A stretch of DNA of 26,982 nucleotides from positions 1,508,359 through 1,535,340 of the forward strand of contig JAQGDQ010000012.1 in NCBI GenBank assembly GCA_030141605.1, read 5' to 3'. The stretch's first letter is position 1; each line of letters begins with the position of its first letter. The position numbers and the translations under genes are program-made. Below the pieces are notes generated by a model that saw only the letters and a list, made by a program, of their open reading frames with translations, had not been told where the DNA came from and searched no databases. The stretch comes from Tubiluchus corallicola (Eukaryota > Priapulida > Priapulimorpha > Priapulimorphida > Tubiluchidae). This document shows, piece by piece, positions 12,011 to 22,192 of this stretch.

Positions 12011-15000
12011 GTAATGCAATTATTTAAAAAATGCCTACAAGCTGATTAGTGTAATTTTAGGGTTTGTTCAGGAGTTGAAGAATTTATGACGTTATATAGC
12101 ACAGCTGCAGTAGCTGATCAAGTGCACTTTTTTCCATTATGTCATACAGCAATATGTTTAATTATTTACAAGTTTGTTAGAAAATTTTCAATGAAGTTTT
12201 TTGCAAATGGAATATACAACATAGCTCTAATGATGAAACATGCAGCTTCTCTTCTTTTGTTCCTAGTTTATTTACAGTAAATGTGAGCAACATTTGCAGT
12301 AAAAGCCACAATGTTTAGGTGAAACAGTGATTAGTTCTTATCTCCACATTAGACTTTCTGGAATTTATTGAACTAATTTGAGGCTCTATGTCATGATCAA
12401 AATGGTTTAGGAACCTCACCCTCCATTTTTTACAAAGTGTTTTTTCTGAGACTTCATTATATGATAAGCATGCTAACCTTGCAAGCTGGTCAAGAAATTA
12501 TGGAGCTAGAGGGCAGTCAGACACACAGGGGGAAAGAGATAGAAATGAAGAGTAGCAATGAGAGGGGAGAGAGAAAGAGAAAGGGAGCAAAAATGGAAAA
12601 CAGAGGTGGAGAGTGGGAGAAAGACTGAGAGAGGAGAGGGAGGAGAGAGATATGTGGTATCATATACATTTATTTAATTTGGCCCCCTGTCATTTCAAAT
12701 TGAATTCATAGTACATATAGTAGCAAGGAAGCCATTTATATTCAGACAGAACCAACAGGGGAGTTTATCTTCATACTGTAGGTTAATGTGTTTTATTTGA
12801 TACTTGTCTATTCAGTGAACAGGAGCAAAGTTGAAATTCAGCATTCACTAATGATGATGAAAGATTTATGGTACTCTTTGACTGGAGGTCTTTTGCGTTA
12901 GTATGTTTTTACCTCCGTGCATTAAAAGTAAACAAAGGAAGTGTCTGTTTATCACTAGTGAAAAATTTATGTGGATTATATTTTACAAATATAACCCATA
13001 TAAGCTTTTCTATATGTTACTAATGACAGGTATCAGAATTTTTGGTGTTTTTGTAACTTAATTTTTGGCACCTCTGCATATATGCTTAATATGTGCTATT
13101 ATCTTGACTATCGTATAAAACTTATGGAATGCAATAAATTTACTGTATTATTATTACTGCTACTGTTGCTGTTACTATTACCATTGCCATTACTATTACT
13201 ATTAATTGATATGGGCTACAGCCGCTACTGCAATGTTCATTTCTGGAAATTATTCTGGTAATCTGAATGTTACACATTAATAACTGATTCCACATTATCA
13301 AGCTTTTCAGTTAAATTTCTTGAACAATTATTTATTTATTTAAATTGTAATGTTTAAGAGTTTTGTAAATGAAGTACAATTTTCTATACTGATGACTGCA
13401 GAAGTTAATACAAAAAATCTGCTTGCTTGCATGGTTCTGCATTGTGTGTAAGCAAATGCTAAACAAATCATGTTGAATGCTCCATTAAACTGCTTTGTAA
13501 ATATATTCATCTTACAAGTCAAATAGCTTATTTACGTATTCCTGTCTTGTATTGCTTAGGGTAGACGAACATTTTGATAACTGTGCAGTGCAGCATTTTG
13601 TATTATGTGTGAGTTGTAAAGCCAGATTAAAAGTCAGTTAATTAGCCTAAACTTTGATTCATTTTGTACGATGTATGCTAGAAGTGGCATAATGTACTGG
13701 CTGTCAGCTGATGAAAGTGACGGTAATTATAGCATTTCATTTGGTCCCATGTTCAGTGTTCTGTACACATAGTACGATGCTGGTTTATATTGATTTGTAC
13801 AGCTAAGCACCGTTACTTACACTTAGTCAATATTGTCTCCATTGGCCAAGGCTTATTTAAGTCTGTTTATTTCTTTGACAGATTTTGTGAGCTTGCACAG
13901 CCTTTTCTTACTGTTATTTTTAATGGTTGATTTTGAAACTGTTTTAATAATTGCAACTAAGTAGCATTTTTAGAATATTCATAATTACTCTGGATGTATG
14001 ACATGATCCAGCACATAAATCTGTTCTGCTGTTCTTTTTTTTAAATTAGCTTAGGCCAAAATCAAACATGAACCAATAAGTTTGCTTTTACTCAACATGT
14101 AATCTGTGTTGCACTGTGTATAAACATAAACATAAACAATAGTTTTAACTTTTAATTGCTTATCTGTTTGAAATTTTTTGCTGTTTGTACTAGGTATTCT
14201 AGACTAGGTTTATACACATAGATATTTAAAACACATCGATAGTTTTAACTTTTAATTGCTTATCTGTTTGAAATTTTTTGCAGCTTGTACTAGGTATTCT
14301 AGACTAGGTTTATACACATAGCTATTTAAAACACTCGATGTGTTTCATGTTAGATTATGTGGTTATGTGCCTAGGGTTGCCACCTCATCACGAATCAAAA
14401 TCAGGAGTTAAGAGTCAGCTAGGAGGTCAAGGATGGCTGGAGCCCCGAAAGCCTGTGTGTTTCCTGCATTTTAGACGTTTTATGAGGCCTTTTTCAGAAA
14501 CAAAAATAAAGAAATTTAAACCACAAATTACTACAAATTTCTTGATTTTAAACTCTAAAAAAGGACTAAAAACTCAAAGTTTACAAAAATGTAAGCGGTT
14601 TGCATCAATTTTTGGAATTCTTTCCCAAGTCCCACTACATTTCTTGCGTTCTTGAGATTTCTGGAGCTAGATGGTTTAGGTTAAGTGAACTAAACTTAAA
14701 CCGGAAGAATACTTGATTCAATAAGTTTACTATTTTACTTAATAAAGATTCCGCTTTTTTTAACTTACCCTTATGCAACAGTTCAATACCATGTAAGACA
14801 TATTCCCATTTTCCATGCAAGACATTTTTGACTTAAATTTCAATGTGATGGTCGAAATCAGAAGATTTGTGAATTTTTCAAAAATCTGACTGAATTACGG
14901 ATGCATGGCTGAATTCCAGGAGAGACCTGGCCAACCCTATTTGTGTCGCATGGATCCTTTATCTTCTATTGATTGCATGATGATTATAAATTTGGTGCCA

Positions 15001-18000
15001 CCTGAGTTTGCTATATTGCTAGGCCAGCTATACTGATATTCAGAAAAACCCTGGTAAAATAAGGCATTCCAAGCTGCTCTAGCAGACCACATTATATCTG
15101 GCTTTTTCTAGGTCCTCAACACTGTTCTGGATTTTTAGAGTGTCAAGTGACTTGGTGGCACAGCTAGTTATAAAAAAAATCTTCAGACATTTATTACTGT
15201 ACAAGATTTTTGTAAGTAACAGCTTGCTACTTATTTTTAAAAGTATGTTCTATTATTTTCAGCTACTACAAATGTGCCACTGAGTCCTCAGACTAATGGA
15301 AACATGAGAGGGGGAGCGGCGCACATGGATCGAAATGCTACCAAGCTAGATGCATTAAAGACGTGGAGCAAATCAACGTTTATGTGCACACGGCAAATAT
15401 TATCTGAAAAACTAGGTATTTTTATCTGAATTTTTGAAATGTACAGCTGTTGTAGATTTACTTCCTGACTTGTAAAAATGGATAGATGCAAAATAAAATA
15501 ACAGCAAGATAGGCACAATAAGATTAGTAAGATCTGTTGCCCGGCACATTAGTTTTCTAGTTTGTAGATTTATCTTGTCAGGGTGCCCAATTATTGAATC
15601 ATCTCTCTACTTGAACAATAGAAATTCACTTAACCAAAAACCAAAACACACACCTTCATATAGCTTGAAATTTGCACGTTTCTTTTGATTCTCTTTCAAG
15701 TTATGTTGAGGCAAAATTTTGAAAAACTGCATCATGAAACGTGGCTATCAAATTACTGACTTTGGAAAGTACCAATCTGAACTTAAGAGTAAATAAAGTG
15801 TGAGTAGTTTGACAAAAGCGTTTCCCAAATTTCTGAATTTCATTTTTACACAAAGAAATTTGGGCAAAATTTTGCAAAAGTTGCATTATGAAAGCCGATT
15901 TAAAAATATTTTAGGTTCAAAAACAGAAAAAAAATGTATTTAGAAGATAGTCATAGTATACAAAAGGTATCTTTTAATGTTACTTATAGGCAAAGGTACA
16001 AAGACAGTAGATGTAGGATTAGAAGCACAGATTGAGCAGTTACGAGACACGCAGAAAAAGTATTCAAATATTCTTCGTTTGTCACGAGCTATGACAAGTC
16101 ATTTATTCCATGTTGTACAGTCACAACGATCGCTTGGGGAAACATTTACAGGTTAGTTCAATTTGTTTGTAGGTATTTATAGCATTTTTATGCATTTTCG
16201 AAGACAGTTTTATTGCACTCCTATGCATTTATTTTGATTTTTCAGACACTAATGATTTTGTTTAAATGATTTAAGTATTTGCATGTGCAAGCTACGTCAT
16301 TGGCACTACCCTTTATGATACTTGTATTATAGTTTTACTCAGAATTACTTTTGTTCTTTCCGTAAAACGATTGCAAAGTTTGTAAGTGCTTATTTTGTCA
16401 AGTGTGGTTTCCTATTAACGTTAAGTATTAAACCAAGAGCAGTAATGAACCTCAAATATCCAGCCAGTTCAAAGAACCTTGCACACAGAAATACTTTTGC
16501 TGTCTTTGGTTGCCTTTCTTATTGTTTTTGGTTTCAAAGCCTTCAAATGTAACTAAATAATGCAACCTGAATTTTGAGAGAATTGTCATGCACAGGACAC
16601 TCTAGAATCAGTGGCGGCTCATGTATAGGTACTGTGGAACTGCAGCACCCCCTACTTTCACTCAATATTACCGATAATATTCAATATAATAAGTCTTTTT
16701 TCTTTAGTTCTTTCTTTATATATGTACAGAACCAGAGCATGTGAGGGTTGTACTGTTTGCTTTACAGCCCAGCACAGTGCACTCTAGCAATGTAGTATTT
16801 GGCTGTTGTGCACATGTATATTTGTTTGTTTAAAATTACAAATGCAAATTACAACATTAAAAACGTATATTTGTTTTGTTTTACACAGTATTAAAACAAT
16901 GGCTAAAAAATTTCTGAAGCAGCACCCCCACTAATTTTAGCTACGAGTTGCCATTGTCTTGAAAACCAAATGACAGAGTTACATAAGTTTGCCATTAGTG
17001 TTTGGTACGGTTTATAAAACGCTTGATTTTTTAAACTGTATTTGCACTTGATGTTAATAATTATTTTTTCTTATTTTGTGAAAGTATGATTAGCGAATAC
17101 AATGGTTTTAGTTCAGCCCCAATCCCGACTTCCGAATCTATGCACTTCCTCTTTTTGTCAAATTTAGTTTATAAAATTCAATAAACATGGATGCAATGTC
17201 GCAGTTCAATCAATTTATTATTGACCTATCTTGAATTTAGAATTATAAATAAGTACATGTAACAACGTCTTTATTGACAGAATTGGCACAGAAGTCACCT
17301 GAACTGCAAGATGAGTTTAGCTACAATGCGGAGACGCAGCGCACCCTGGTGAAGAATGGTGAGATTCTGCTAACAGCCCTCAATTTCTTCACATCTAGCA
17401 TTAACACACTCATCAATAAGACAATGGAGGATACGCTGCAGACCATTAAACAGTATGAAACTGCAAGGTTAGTATGAAACTGCTGCTCTCTGGAACTCTA
17501 TGTTGAAAGCTTGTTTGCCATCCTAATTTAATCTCCGCCAGTAAAAGGGAAACAGCAAATTCTAACAGCTAAAATGCAGTTTATTATAAGAACTCGACAA
17601 GAAAATACTAGGGTATAGTAAAAGGTCTAGTTAATTAGATCGTCATCGTCGAGATGATCTCTTCGACCAAGACGCACTACCTAACTCTCATTCGTCATCA
17701 TCATCTCCTTACATTCTGCACTGTTAACGCAAACAACCAATAACATTGGCGCTCCTCTAGTTTAACAAAGTTATCAACAGATACATGTTTACCATGACCT
17801 CTTAAATTAATCCTCTTGTCTTTTTCTTCTTAAATTAAATTCTCCTTATTTCTATCTCTGGGCCAGCATGACTTTGGTTTTCCAGAGGGCAGACACTTTG
17901 CTTTTCAGTAGTCTCTATGAAAAACTCCCAGTTAATACTTTTGTAGACTAAAAATGCTGGGTTTTCCAAAGGGCAAACACCTTGCTTCTTGCTTTTCAGG

Positions 18001-19392
18001 AGTCACTATGAAAACTCACAGTTAATACTTTTGTAGACTAAAAATGTTTGTGGTTGTTGGGGTTCATAATGTAGAAACATAAATTGCTGTCATTTTTTCT
18101 TTTCTGTTATTACACTTATCTAAATGGCAATGCTATAACTATTGCTCAGAACGGTTCACTAGCACTGACGACTTACTTGAACTGAAAATTCGTAGAATTT
18201 TTAGTTTTGCAATTACACATTTTGCTTTTAGGGCTTAATATCATTTTACCAAAATAACAAGAAACTGAAGCATGTGATTTTTAAATGCATAGAATTGCTA
18301 AACATTTTCAATGACATTCTTTAGCTCATTATTTTTCCCCAAATTATTTTTTTTCCTTAAAAATTGAAAAGTTTTTACAAATAATTTTTATTTTTTTATT
18401 TAAATATAGTTTTATACTAATAAGTTACTTGAACCTCTGTTTGTATTTTCAGTGTTTATTTATTTATTTCTTTTTGCAAATTATAAATTATTTTTATTAC
18501 ATATTACAATAAGATCTCACTGAAACAAAACACAGAAAAGGGTTAGTCAATTGTATTCTCAATTATTGTAAAGCAACACCAGCAAATTATTGCTTTCTCT
18601 TTCTAGACAATGTATGATGTCATTGAGTTTAGAAATAACTTCGTATAGTGTGTCTTAAAATTTTTTTTGTTTCTTAAAAGGTTGGAATATGATGCATACC
18701 GAACGGATTTGGAATCTATGCAAGCTGGTCCAAAAACCGATCCCGCATTTGGTGTCAAATTGGATGAAATGACCAGATTATACAATTCTCATAAAGAGAA
18801 ATTTGATCGATTACGGGCAGATGTGGATGTCAAGTTACGGTTTCTCGAAGAAAATAAGGTATGTGCTTCCATAGAGCCTTGAGTTTGATTTGCACAGTCG
18901 TAAAGGGTGTCCCAAAAAGTTGTGAGTGCACATCTGTTTTTTGAATATGTCGCTTCAATAAACTCATACAATACCACTTTACCACTTCAGGATGCCATTC
19001 ATTAAAACACATAAATAAAAAAATATACATAAAGAAAGTTCAGCTTAATAATAAACTTAATCAGATTCAATACACAAGTTAAAAAATATCTGGAATATAA
19101 TGCCTCTCAAAATAAAATTATCAACATGCTTTGAGCAATTTAAAATACAAAAAAATGTGTATCTGAAAACTTTCTCAGGTGCTAGTTTATTGAACTAATC
19201 AGGTACTGTTGGTTATTGTCTTTTTTGCAGGTCAAAGTCATGCACAAACAACTGCTGCTGTTTCACAAGGCCATTTCTGCTTACTTTGCTGGGAATGCAC
19301 AAGGTCTGGAACAGACTATTCAACAGTTTAGTATAAAGCTGAAAATGCCAAACTCCAGTCCGCCTTCCTGGTTAGAAGATGGTAAGGAATGA
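11779..19392 (+). CDS. ARFIP2: Arfaptin (BAR-domain Arf/Arl1/Rac effector), six coding exons
   Basis: Spliced CDS: 11779-12010, 15263-15415, 15990-16151, 17281-17467, 18681-18858, 19231-19392; 1,074 nt, 357 residues plus stop. All five introns are GT-AG, and the phases join without a break. Residues 1-100 are a low-complexity, Ser/Gly/Pro-rich tail. Residues about 104-128 form the amphipathic helix before the BAR domain ([18 protein letters not shown]), which in vertebrate arfaptins binds PI4P at the trans-Golgi. Residues about 130-340 are the arfaptin-homology BAR domain, with family blocks such as [26 protein letters not shown] and [18 protein letters not shown], ending PSWLED. Length matches the vertebrate proteins (about 341-373). 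It shares features with both ARFIP1 and ARFIP2, slightly closer to ARFIP2, so it is probably the pre-duplication orthologue. Expected role: a BAR dimer that senses curved membrane and binds Arl1, Arf and Rac-type GTPases. The start ATG has A at -3 and G at +4. A splice acceptor 14 nt before it means the 5' UTR begins in an unseen upstream exon. Confidence 0.95.
12525..12650. repeat. Purine-rich GA tract in arfaptin intron 1
   Basis: About 125 bp are almost all A and G on the + strand, with GAGA and GGGA motifs (for example GAGAGGGGAGAGAGAAAG near 12560). Imperfect simple repeat. An open frame crosses it, but this is a product of base composition. Confidence 0.8.
13146..13205. repeat. Degenerate TTA/CTG/CCA triplet repeat
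   Basis: Mixed triplets of the type TTA, CTG, TTG, CCA and ATT in a 3-bp register over about 60 bp, inside arfaptin intron 1. Looks like an old, mutated (ATT)n or (ACT)n microsatellite. Confidence 0.7.
14139..14336. repeat. 100-bp tandem duplication in arfaptin intron 1
   Basis: The unit starting ATAGTTTTAACTTTTAATTG at 14139 is repeated from 14239 with an exact 100-bp period. Between copies, CTGTTTG changes to CAGCTTG and GATATTT to GCTATTT. Both copies contain TACTAGGTATTCTAGACTAG. The few differences mean a recent duplication. Confidence 0.9.
14374..14937. mobile_element. Possible miniature DNA transposon with short terminal inverted repeats
   Basis: The left end GGGTTGCCACCTC and the right end, read in reverse complement, GGGTTGGCCAGGTC, form an imperfect terminal inverted repeat. 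Both are flanked by TA (14372-14373 and 14938-14939). Just inside, AATCAAAATCAGGAG on the left resembles CTCCTGGAATTCAG on the right only weakly. No transposase is seen in the 564 bp. An open frame at 14338-14655 is not recognisable. Confidence 0.45.
15263..15415 (+). CDS. ARFIP2: Arfaptin exon 2 (residues 78-128, amphipathic helix)
   Basis: The acceptor is TTATTTTCAG at 15262 and the donor GTATTT at 15416. The first part is Asn/Gly-rich linker. From about residue 104 the sequence (Lys, Leu, Leu, Trp112, Phe, Cys, Ile, Leu, Leu at helical spacing) is the conserved amphipathic helix that leads into the BAR domain. In vertebrate arfaptins this helix carries the PI4P contact and a protein kinase D site. 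Serines are present in the helix here, but I cannot say which would be a kinase target. The following intron is 574 bp. Confidence 0.9.
15990..16151 (+). CDS. ARFIP2: Arfaptin exon 3 (residues 129-182, start of BAR helix 1)
   Basis: The acceptor is TTACTTATAG at 15989 and the donor GTTAGT at 16152. Gly129 is split across the upstream junction. The exon encodes the [20 protein letters not shown] block and the first long BAR helix, with the [18 protein letters not shown] stretch that aligns with human [20 protein letters not shown] (recalled family sequence). The 1,129-bp intron that follows contains a hAT-like miniature element. Confidence 0.92.
16609..16956. mobile_element. hAT-like miniature element (348 bp) in arfaptin intron 3
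   Basis: The left terminus CAGTGGCGGCTCAT and the right terminus, reverse-complemented, CAATGGCAACTCGT match at 10 of 14 positions, with only G/A differences. CAGTGGCGGCTC is a familiar hAT-type end. Flanking 8-mers TCTAGAAT (16601-16608) and TCTTGAAA (16957-16964) agree at 6 of 8, as expected for an aged 8-bp hAT target duplication. A GCAGCACCCCC motif occurs directly repeated near both ends. No coding content. Confidence 0.7.
17281..17467 (+). CDS. ARFIP2: Arfaptin exon 4 (residues 183-245, central BAR helices)
   Basis: The acceptor is TTTATTGACAG at 17280 and the donor GTTAGT at 17468. This is the most strongly conserved exon: [48 protein letters not shown] and KQYETAR are near-identical to vertebrate arfaptin blocks. 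Arg245 is split as AG/G across the next junction. The following intron (1,213 bp) carries an 84-bp tandem duplication. Confidence 0.94.
17876..18047. repeat. 84-bp tandem duplication in arfaptin intron 4
   Basis: Two copies start with GGTTTTCC at 17876 and 17960. Both contain AGTTAATACTTTTGTAGACT and AAAAATG. The second copy has a 7-bp insertion (CTTGCTT-like) and several substitutions, so it is older than the 14139 duplication. Confidence 0.85.
18681..18858 (+). CDS. ARFIP2: Arfaptin exon 5 (residues 246-304)
   Basis: The acceptor is TTTCTTAAAAG at 18680 and the donor GTATGT at 18859, with a phase-0 exit after EENK. It encodes [11 protein letters not shown], a variable loop ([14 protein letters not shown]) and the next BAR helix ending KLRFLEENK. 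The loop has the same place and similar length as the LSLGPRDAGTRG loop of the vertebrate protein. Confidence 0.93.
19231..19392 (+). CDS. ARFIP2: Arfaptin exon 6, terminal (residues 305-357)
   Basis: The acceptor is GTCTTTTTTGCAG at 19230. The exon encodes [20 protein letters not shown] and the last BAR helix, then PSWLEDGKE and TGA at 19390-19392. Vertebrate arfaptins end in PSWLEEQ, so this stop is where the family ends. One doubt: the sequence at 19382, just after GAT G, reads GTAAGG, a good donor. A further tiny exon could therefore replace the last three residues. Confidence 0.85.
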   Translation, partial: VKVMHKQLLLFHKAISAYFAGNAQGLEQTIQQFSIKLKMPNSSPPSWLEDGKE

Positions 19393-20016
19393 TCGAGGCC
19401 CTTAATGCCTGCTATCTCTTGGCTTGCATGTAGACAGTAAGTCAGTGACTGCAAGCTTACTTAGAAATTCTGTTTAGCTGCTTTTTTAAAAATCTGACTA
19501 CGATTTGTACTTTTTTCATAGAGTTTCATTTCTGCCAATGTACATGGAGATATGTGTTAACGAAAAAAGGTTATTTGGTTGAGAATAACACCAGTAAGGT
19601 AGTTACTAGATTACTAAAACTGCTGCTAGGGGCAATGTTCAAAATCTTGAAAAATAAATACTTAAATAGTATTTATTTATTCAGTTGGGGTAAATAAGAT
19701 GCATTTAGTTTTAGATAAATGCTGGCCTTAAAGGGTTAGCCATATAGTTTATATTATATGAAATGGATAACAAATGATTAGCTAAGAAGCATTGATTACA
19801 ACTTTTATGCTAAGTGTACATTGAGTACTGATGACAACTTCTCGCATCAGTAATATAATGTATGTATAACATCAGTTGAGAAAATGTGTGTAGGATTGAT
19901 TTTCTTAACTTGATATGACAGATTTGGTTTTTTGTTTCAAGATTTTTTCATACCATCTTATGTGCCATAAAGCCTTGAGTGGCATTATTTTTGAAAGTCT
20001 GAAATTTTCTTACTGA

Positions 20017-20022
20017 AATAAA
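20017..20022 (+). terminator. Candidate poly(A) signal for the arfaptin transcript
   Basis: AATAAA lies about 625 nt after the stop. A T/GT-rich stretch follows at about 20040-20066 (TATTTGTGCTCTTTGTCC), the usual downstream element. An earlier AATAAA at 19653-19658 has a weaker downstream context. In AT-rich DNA such hexamers are common, so this is a guess about usage. Confidence 0.35.
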
Positions 20023-21554
20023 ACAGTAATTTAAAAACAAGTATTTGTGCTCTTTGTCCTTTTGCTACTGTATTTTCATCATACATCGTGCTAAAATGCT
20101 GGCCTTGTTAATCCTAAATAAATAATGTAGAATGTTATATCGATGTATATATTTAACCGAGTGAGATGTGTTTAACATTCCGTACTATAATCTCAACAAA
20201 TATTTATTATTGTAATGTTGGCCTGGGAGCGTCACTATACAAAATACAGCTAGTAACTAAAGCTTTCTCAAGCTTTGGTTTCATAGTATTACTGTTACTT
20301 TTTTATTTGTTGGCTTATTATTACTATATGTATTTAACTGGAAGTTTAGGTAGTAGGTTGTTTTTTTAAGAAAAGCATTTGTTGGGTAGCATATATATAA
20401 TTATTATTCTGTTGTGTTTGAGAATATATAAGCTAGGGTTGCTTTGGATAAAAGAATGTTTGAAATTGTAAGATATTAATGTTGTTAATGTGAATACATA
20501 TAGTTTCAATAGAAGTTAAATACGTGGTTAATTATTGCAGCATTTTATATTAGTGTGGTAAACCCTTATGGTTTTATTACTCTGTCTAAATACTCTGAAA
20601 TGTCTGTGCATCTCATTAGATTTTGCCTGTGGCTGGACTTTCTAATTTATTACCTAGTAATTTAGTGAATGGCAATTGTCTGATTATGCTAAATTAAACT
20701 AAATGTCTGCATAAAATTCAAAATAATATAAAGGAACGTTTAGTTTCAGAAAAAATCAAAAGGTAAAATCAGAGCACACTTTGTGCATTTGTGCACGAAT
20801 GATAAATTTAGAGTTCTGCAGTAGATATTACCATAGAATTGGTTTCTGCTTAAAAACATTCTTTTCTGTATTCACTTAGTAGAATATATGACTATAATTA
20901 TGTGGTCGACAATGAGTGGTTCTCATTATACAGGCTTATGTATTTGAAAAATGAGAGCTGTGATAAACTGGCTTGACATTTGGATACAAAAGTGAATAAA
21001 AACTACCATGCAGCTCAAAGCTCTGCTTGTGCTTTTAGCGAATTTGATTTTTTTTCTTTTAATATCTTTTACTCATCCAATATATGTTACACATATTAAT
21101 GTATTTGTGTTGATATGAGTGTACTTACAGTGCAAACATTCCGAACTTGTGCATTACAAGAAATGGTTTATTCGTAATTTCACTATGGATAAAATTTTGG
21201 ATATTAAACTGACTTTGAATTTAATCACATTCATTCACTGTGTTATTCTGCAGCATCAAATGTTCTGATTATGCCTGGTGAGTTTGTGAGATGTGAATTA
21301 ATTTAGGCCCCAATATATACTGCCTAATGTATTATTATAGTAAGCAACAAATATTCTAAGGCACATGCATCTACACTTAACATCGAATTTGTATTCTTTG
21401 TATTTACTTGTGTGACTTGTTCCAGCACAGCACAAACTAGCTGAATTACAACTGCTTTGTAATTGCATACATGCTACTTTTTAATTAATGTTCCACTTAC
21501 AACTGGTTTATTCCCAATTTGTCTGAGAATAATAAATAATTGGTTTGAAGTTTT

Positions 21555-21560
21555 TTATTT
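21555..21560 (-). terminator. Candidate poly(A) signal for TIMM8
   Basis: AATAAA on the minus strand, about 317 nt after the TIMM8 stop. A second copy is at 21507-21512. Choice between them is not possible from sequence alone. Confidence 0.3.
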
Positions 21561-21876
21561 CCTATGATAATCATGCGTGCATCTGGCTTGACAACAATCT
21601 ACATTCCAGTCCGGGCCATTTTGCCATGCTTAAAGCATCCAATACCGTAAAATCACAATCTGAAAAAATGTCTCAAATGAAAAACATTTTAAGTAACAAT
21701 GTTATAATTTACACAGAAGTACTATATAGGAACAACAAATTTTATATAGACGATCATTGGTCAACAATTGGCGATGATAAAATTCCTATTACATTGGTTG
21801 TGGATTGTCTTCTTTTGACTTTCTCGTTGAATTTAGAATGACTAAAAGAGTACTAAACATCACTCAACCTTGTTTG

Positions 21877-22137
21877 CTATTGTAATTCACTAGCTACAGA
21901 TGGTCCTACTTTTTCTAAGCGCTTCACTATATGATGACTAGTGTCTATAAAACGCTCGACACAATTACGCAGACAAGTCTCTGTTCTAGAATCAAGTTTA
22001 TTTCCTGGCTTATCGGGCATGCACAAATCCCAGCATTGGTCTGTCAGCTCGTGGACAAGATGCTGGAATCGTTGCTTTTGTGTTTCACCCTCAATGAAGC
22101 GTGCCATTTGTGGGTCGATTTTTTCTTCACCAGCCAT
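21877..22137 (-). CDS. TIMM8: Mitochondrial import inner membrane translocase subunit Tim8
   Basis: Intron-free frame of 86 residues plus stop, a small-Tim protein. It carries the twin CX3C signature: C35-WDL-C39 and C55-LRN-C59, separated by 15 residues. Around it are Tim8-specific blocks: [32 protein letters not shown] and [18 protein letters not shown]. The wording is closest to vertebrate TIMM8A; the length lies between TIMM8B (83) and TIMM8A (97). Family role: it pairs with Tim13 in a hexameric chaperone of the intermembrane space that escorts hydrophobic precursors to TIM22 or SAM. The cysteines form two disulfides by Mia40 oxidation, and no presequence is needed or seen. The ATG has A at -3 and G at +4. 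An acceptor-like TTTTTTTGCAG lies on this strand 43 nt upstream. Its 3' end faces the arfaptin gene. Confidence 0.95.
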   Translation of the reverse strand: MAGEEKIDPQMARFIEGETQKQRFQHLVHELTDQCWDLCMPDKPGNKLDSRTETCLRNCVERFIDTSHHIVKRLEKVGPSVASELQ

Positions 22138-22180
22138 TCTTTCTCAGGTCTACAGGTTTGCAGAAGTCTTACTGATATTC

Positions 22181-22192
22181 CTGCAAAAAAAT
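22181..22192 (-). other. Likely splice acceptor of a TIMM8 5' UTR intron
   Basis: On the minus strand the sequence reads a run of T, then GCAG, ending at 22181. About 43 nt of leader (22180-22138) then precede the TIMM8 ATG. This matches a 3' splice site, so the first exon would lie further upstream (higher coordinates). A minus-strand GTAAGC near 22380 is one possible donor, with nothing else to support it. Confidence 0.4.

Larger units (their letters stand above)
19393..21876. other. Convergent intergenic region between arfaptin and TIMM8
   Basis: It contains the 3' UTRs of both genes and AT-rich spacer. A + strand open frame at 21545-21841 begins at TTG, matches nothing I know and overlaps the likely TIMM8 3' UTR, so I do not call it a gene. 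Confidence 0.6.

Noticed and set aside
17520-17870. Possible solo LTR (segments like GTTATCAACAGATAC and AATAAACTGC on the other strand)
   Set aside because: I could not define TG...CA ends, a target duplication or any gag/pol sequence.
21545-21841. 98-residue + strand open frame next to TIMM8
   Set aside because: Starts at TTG, has no recognisable motif, and overlaps the probable TIMM8 3' UTR on the other strand.
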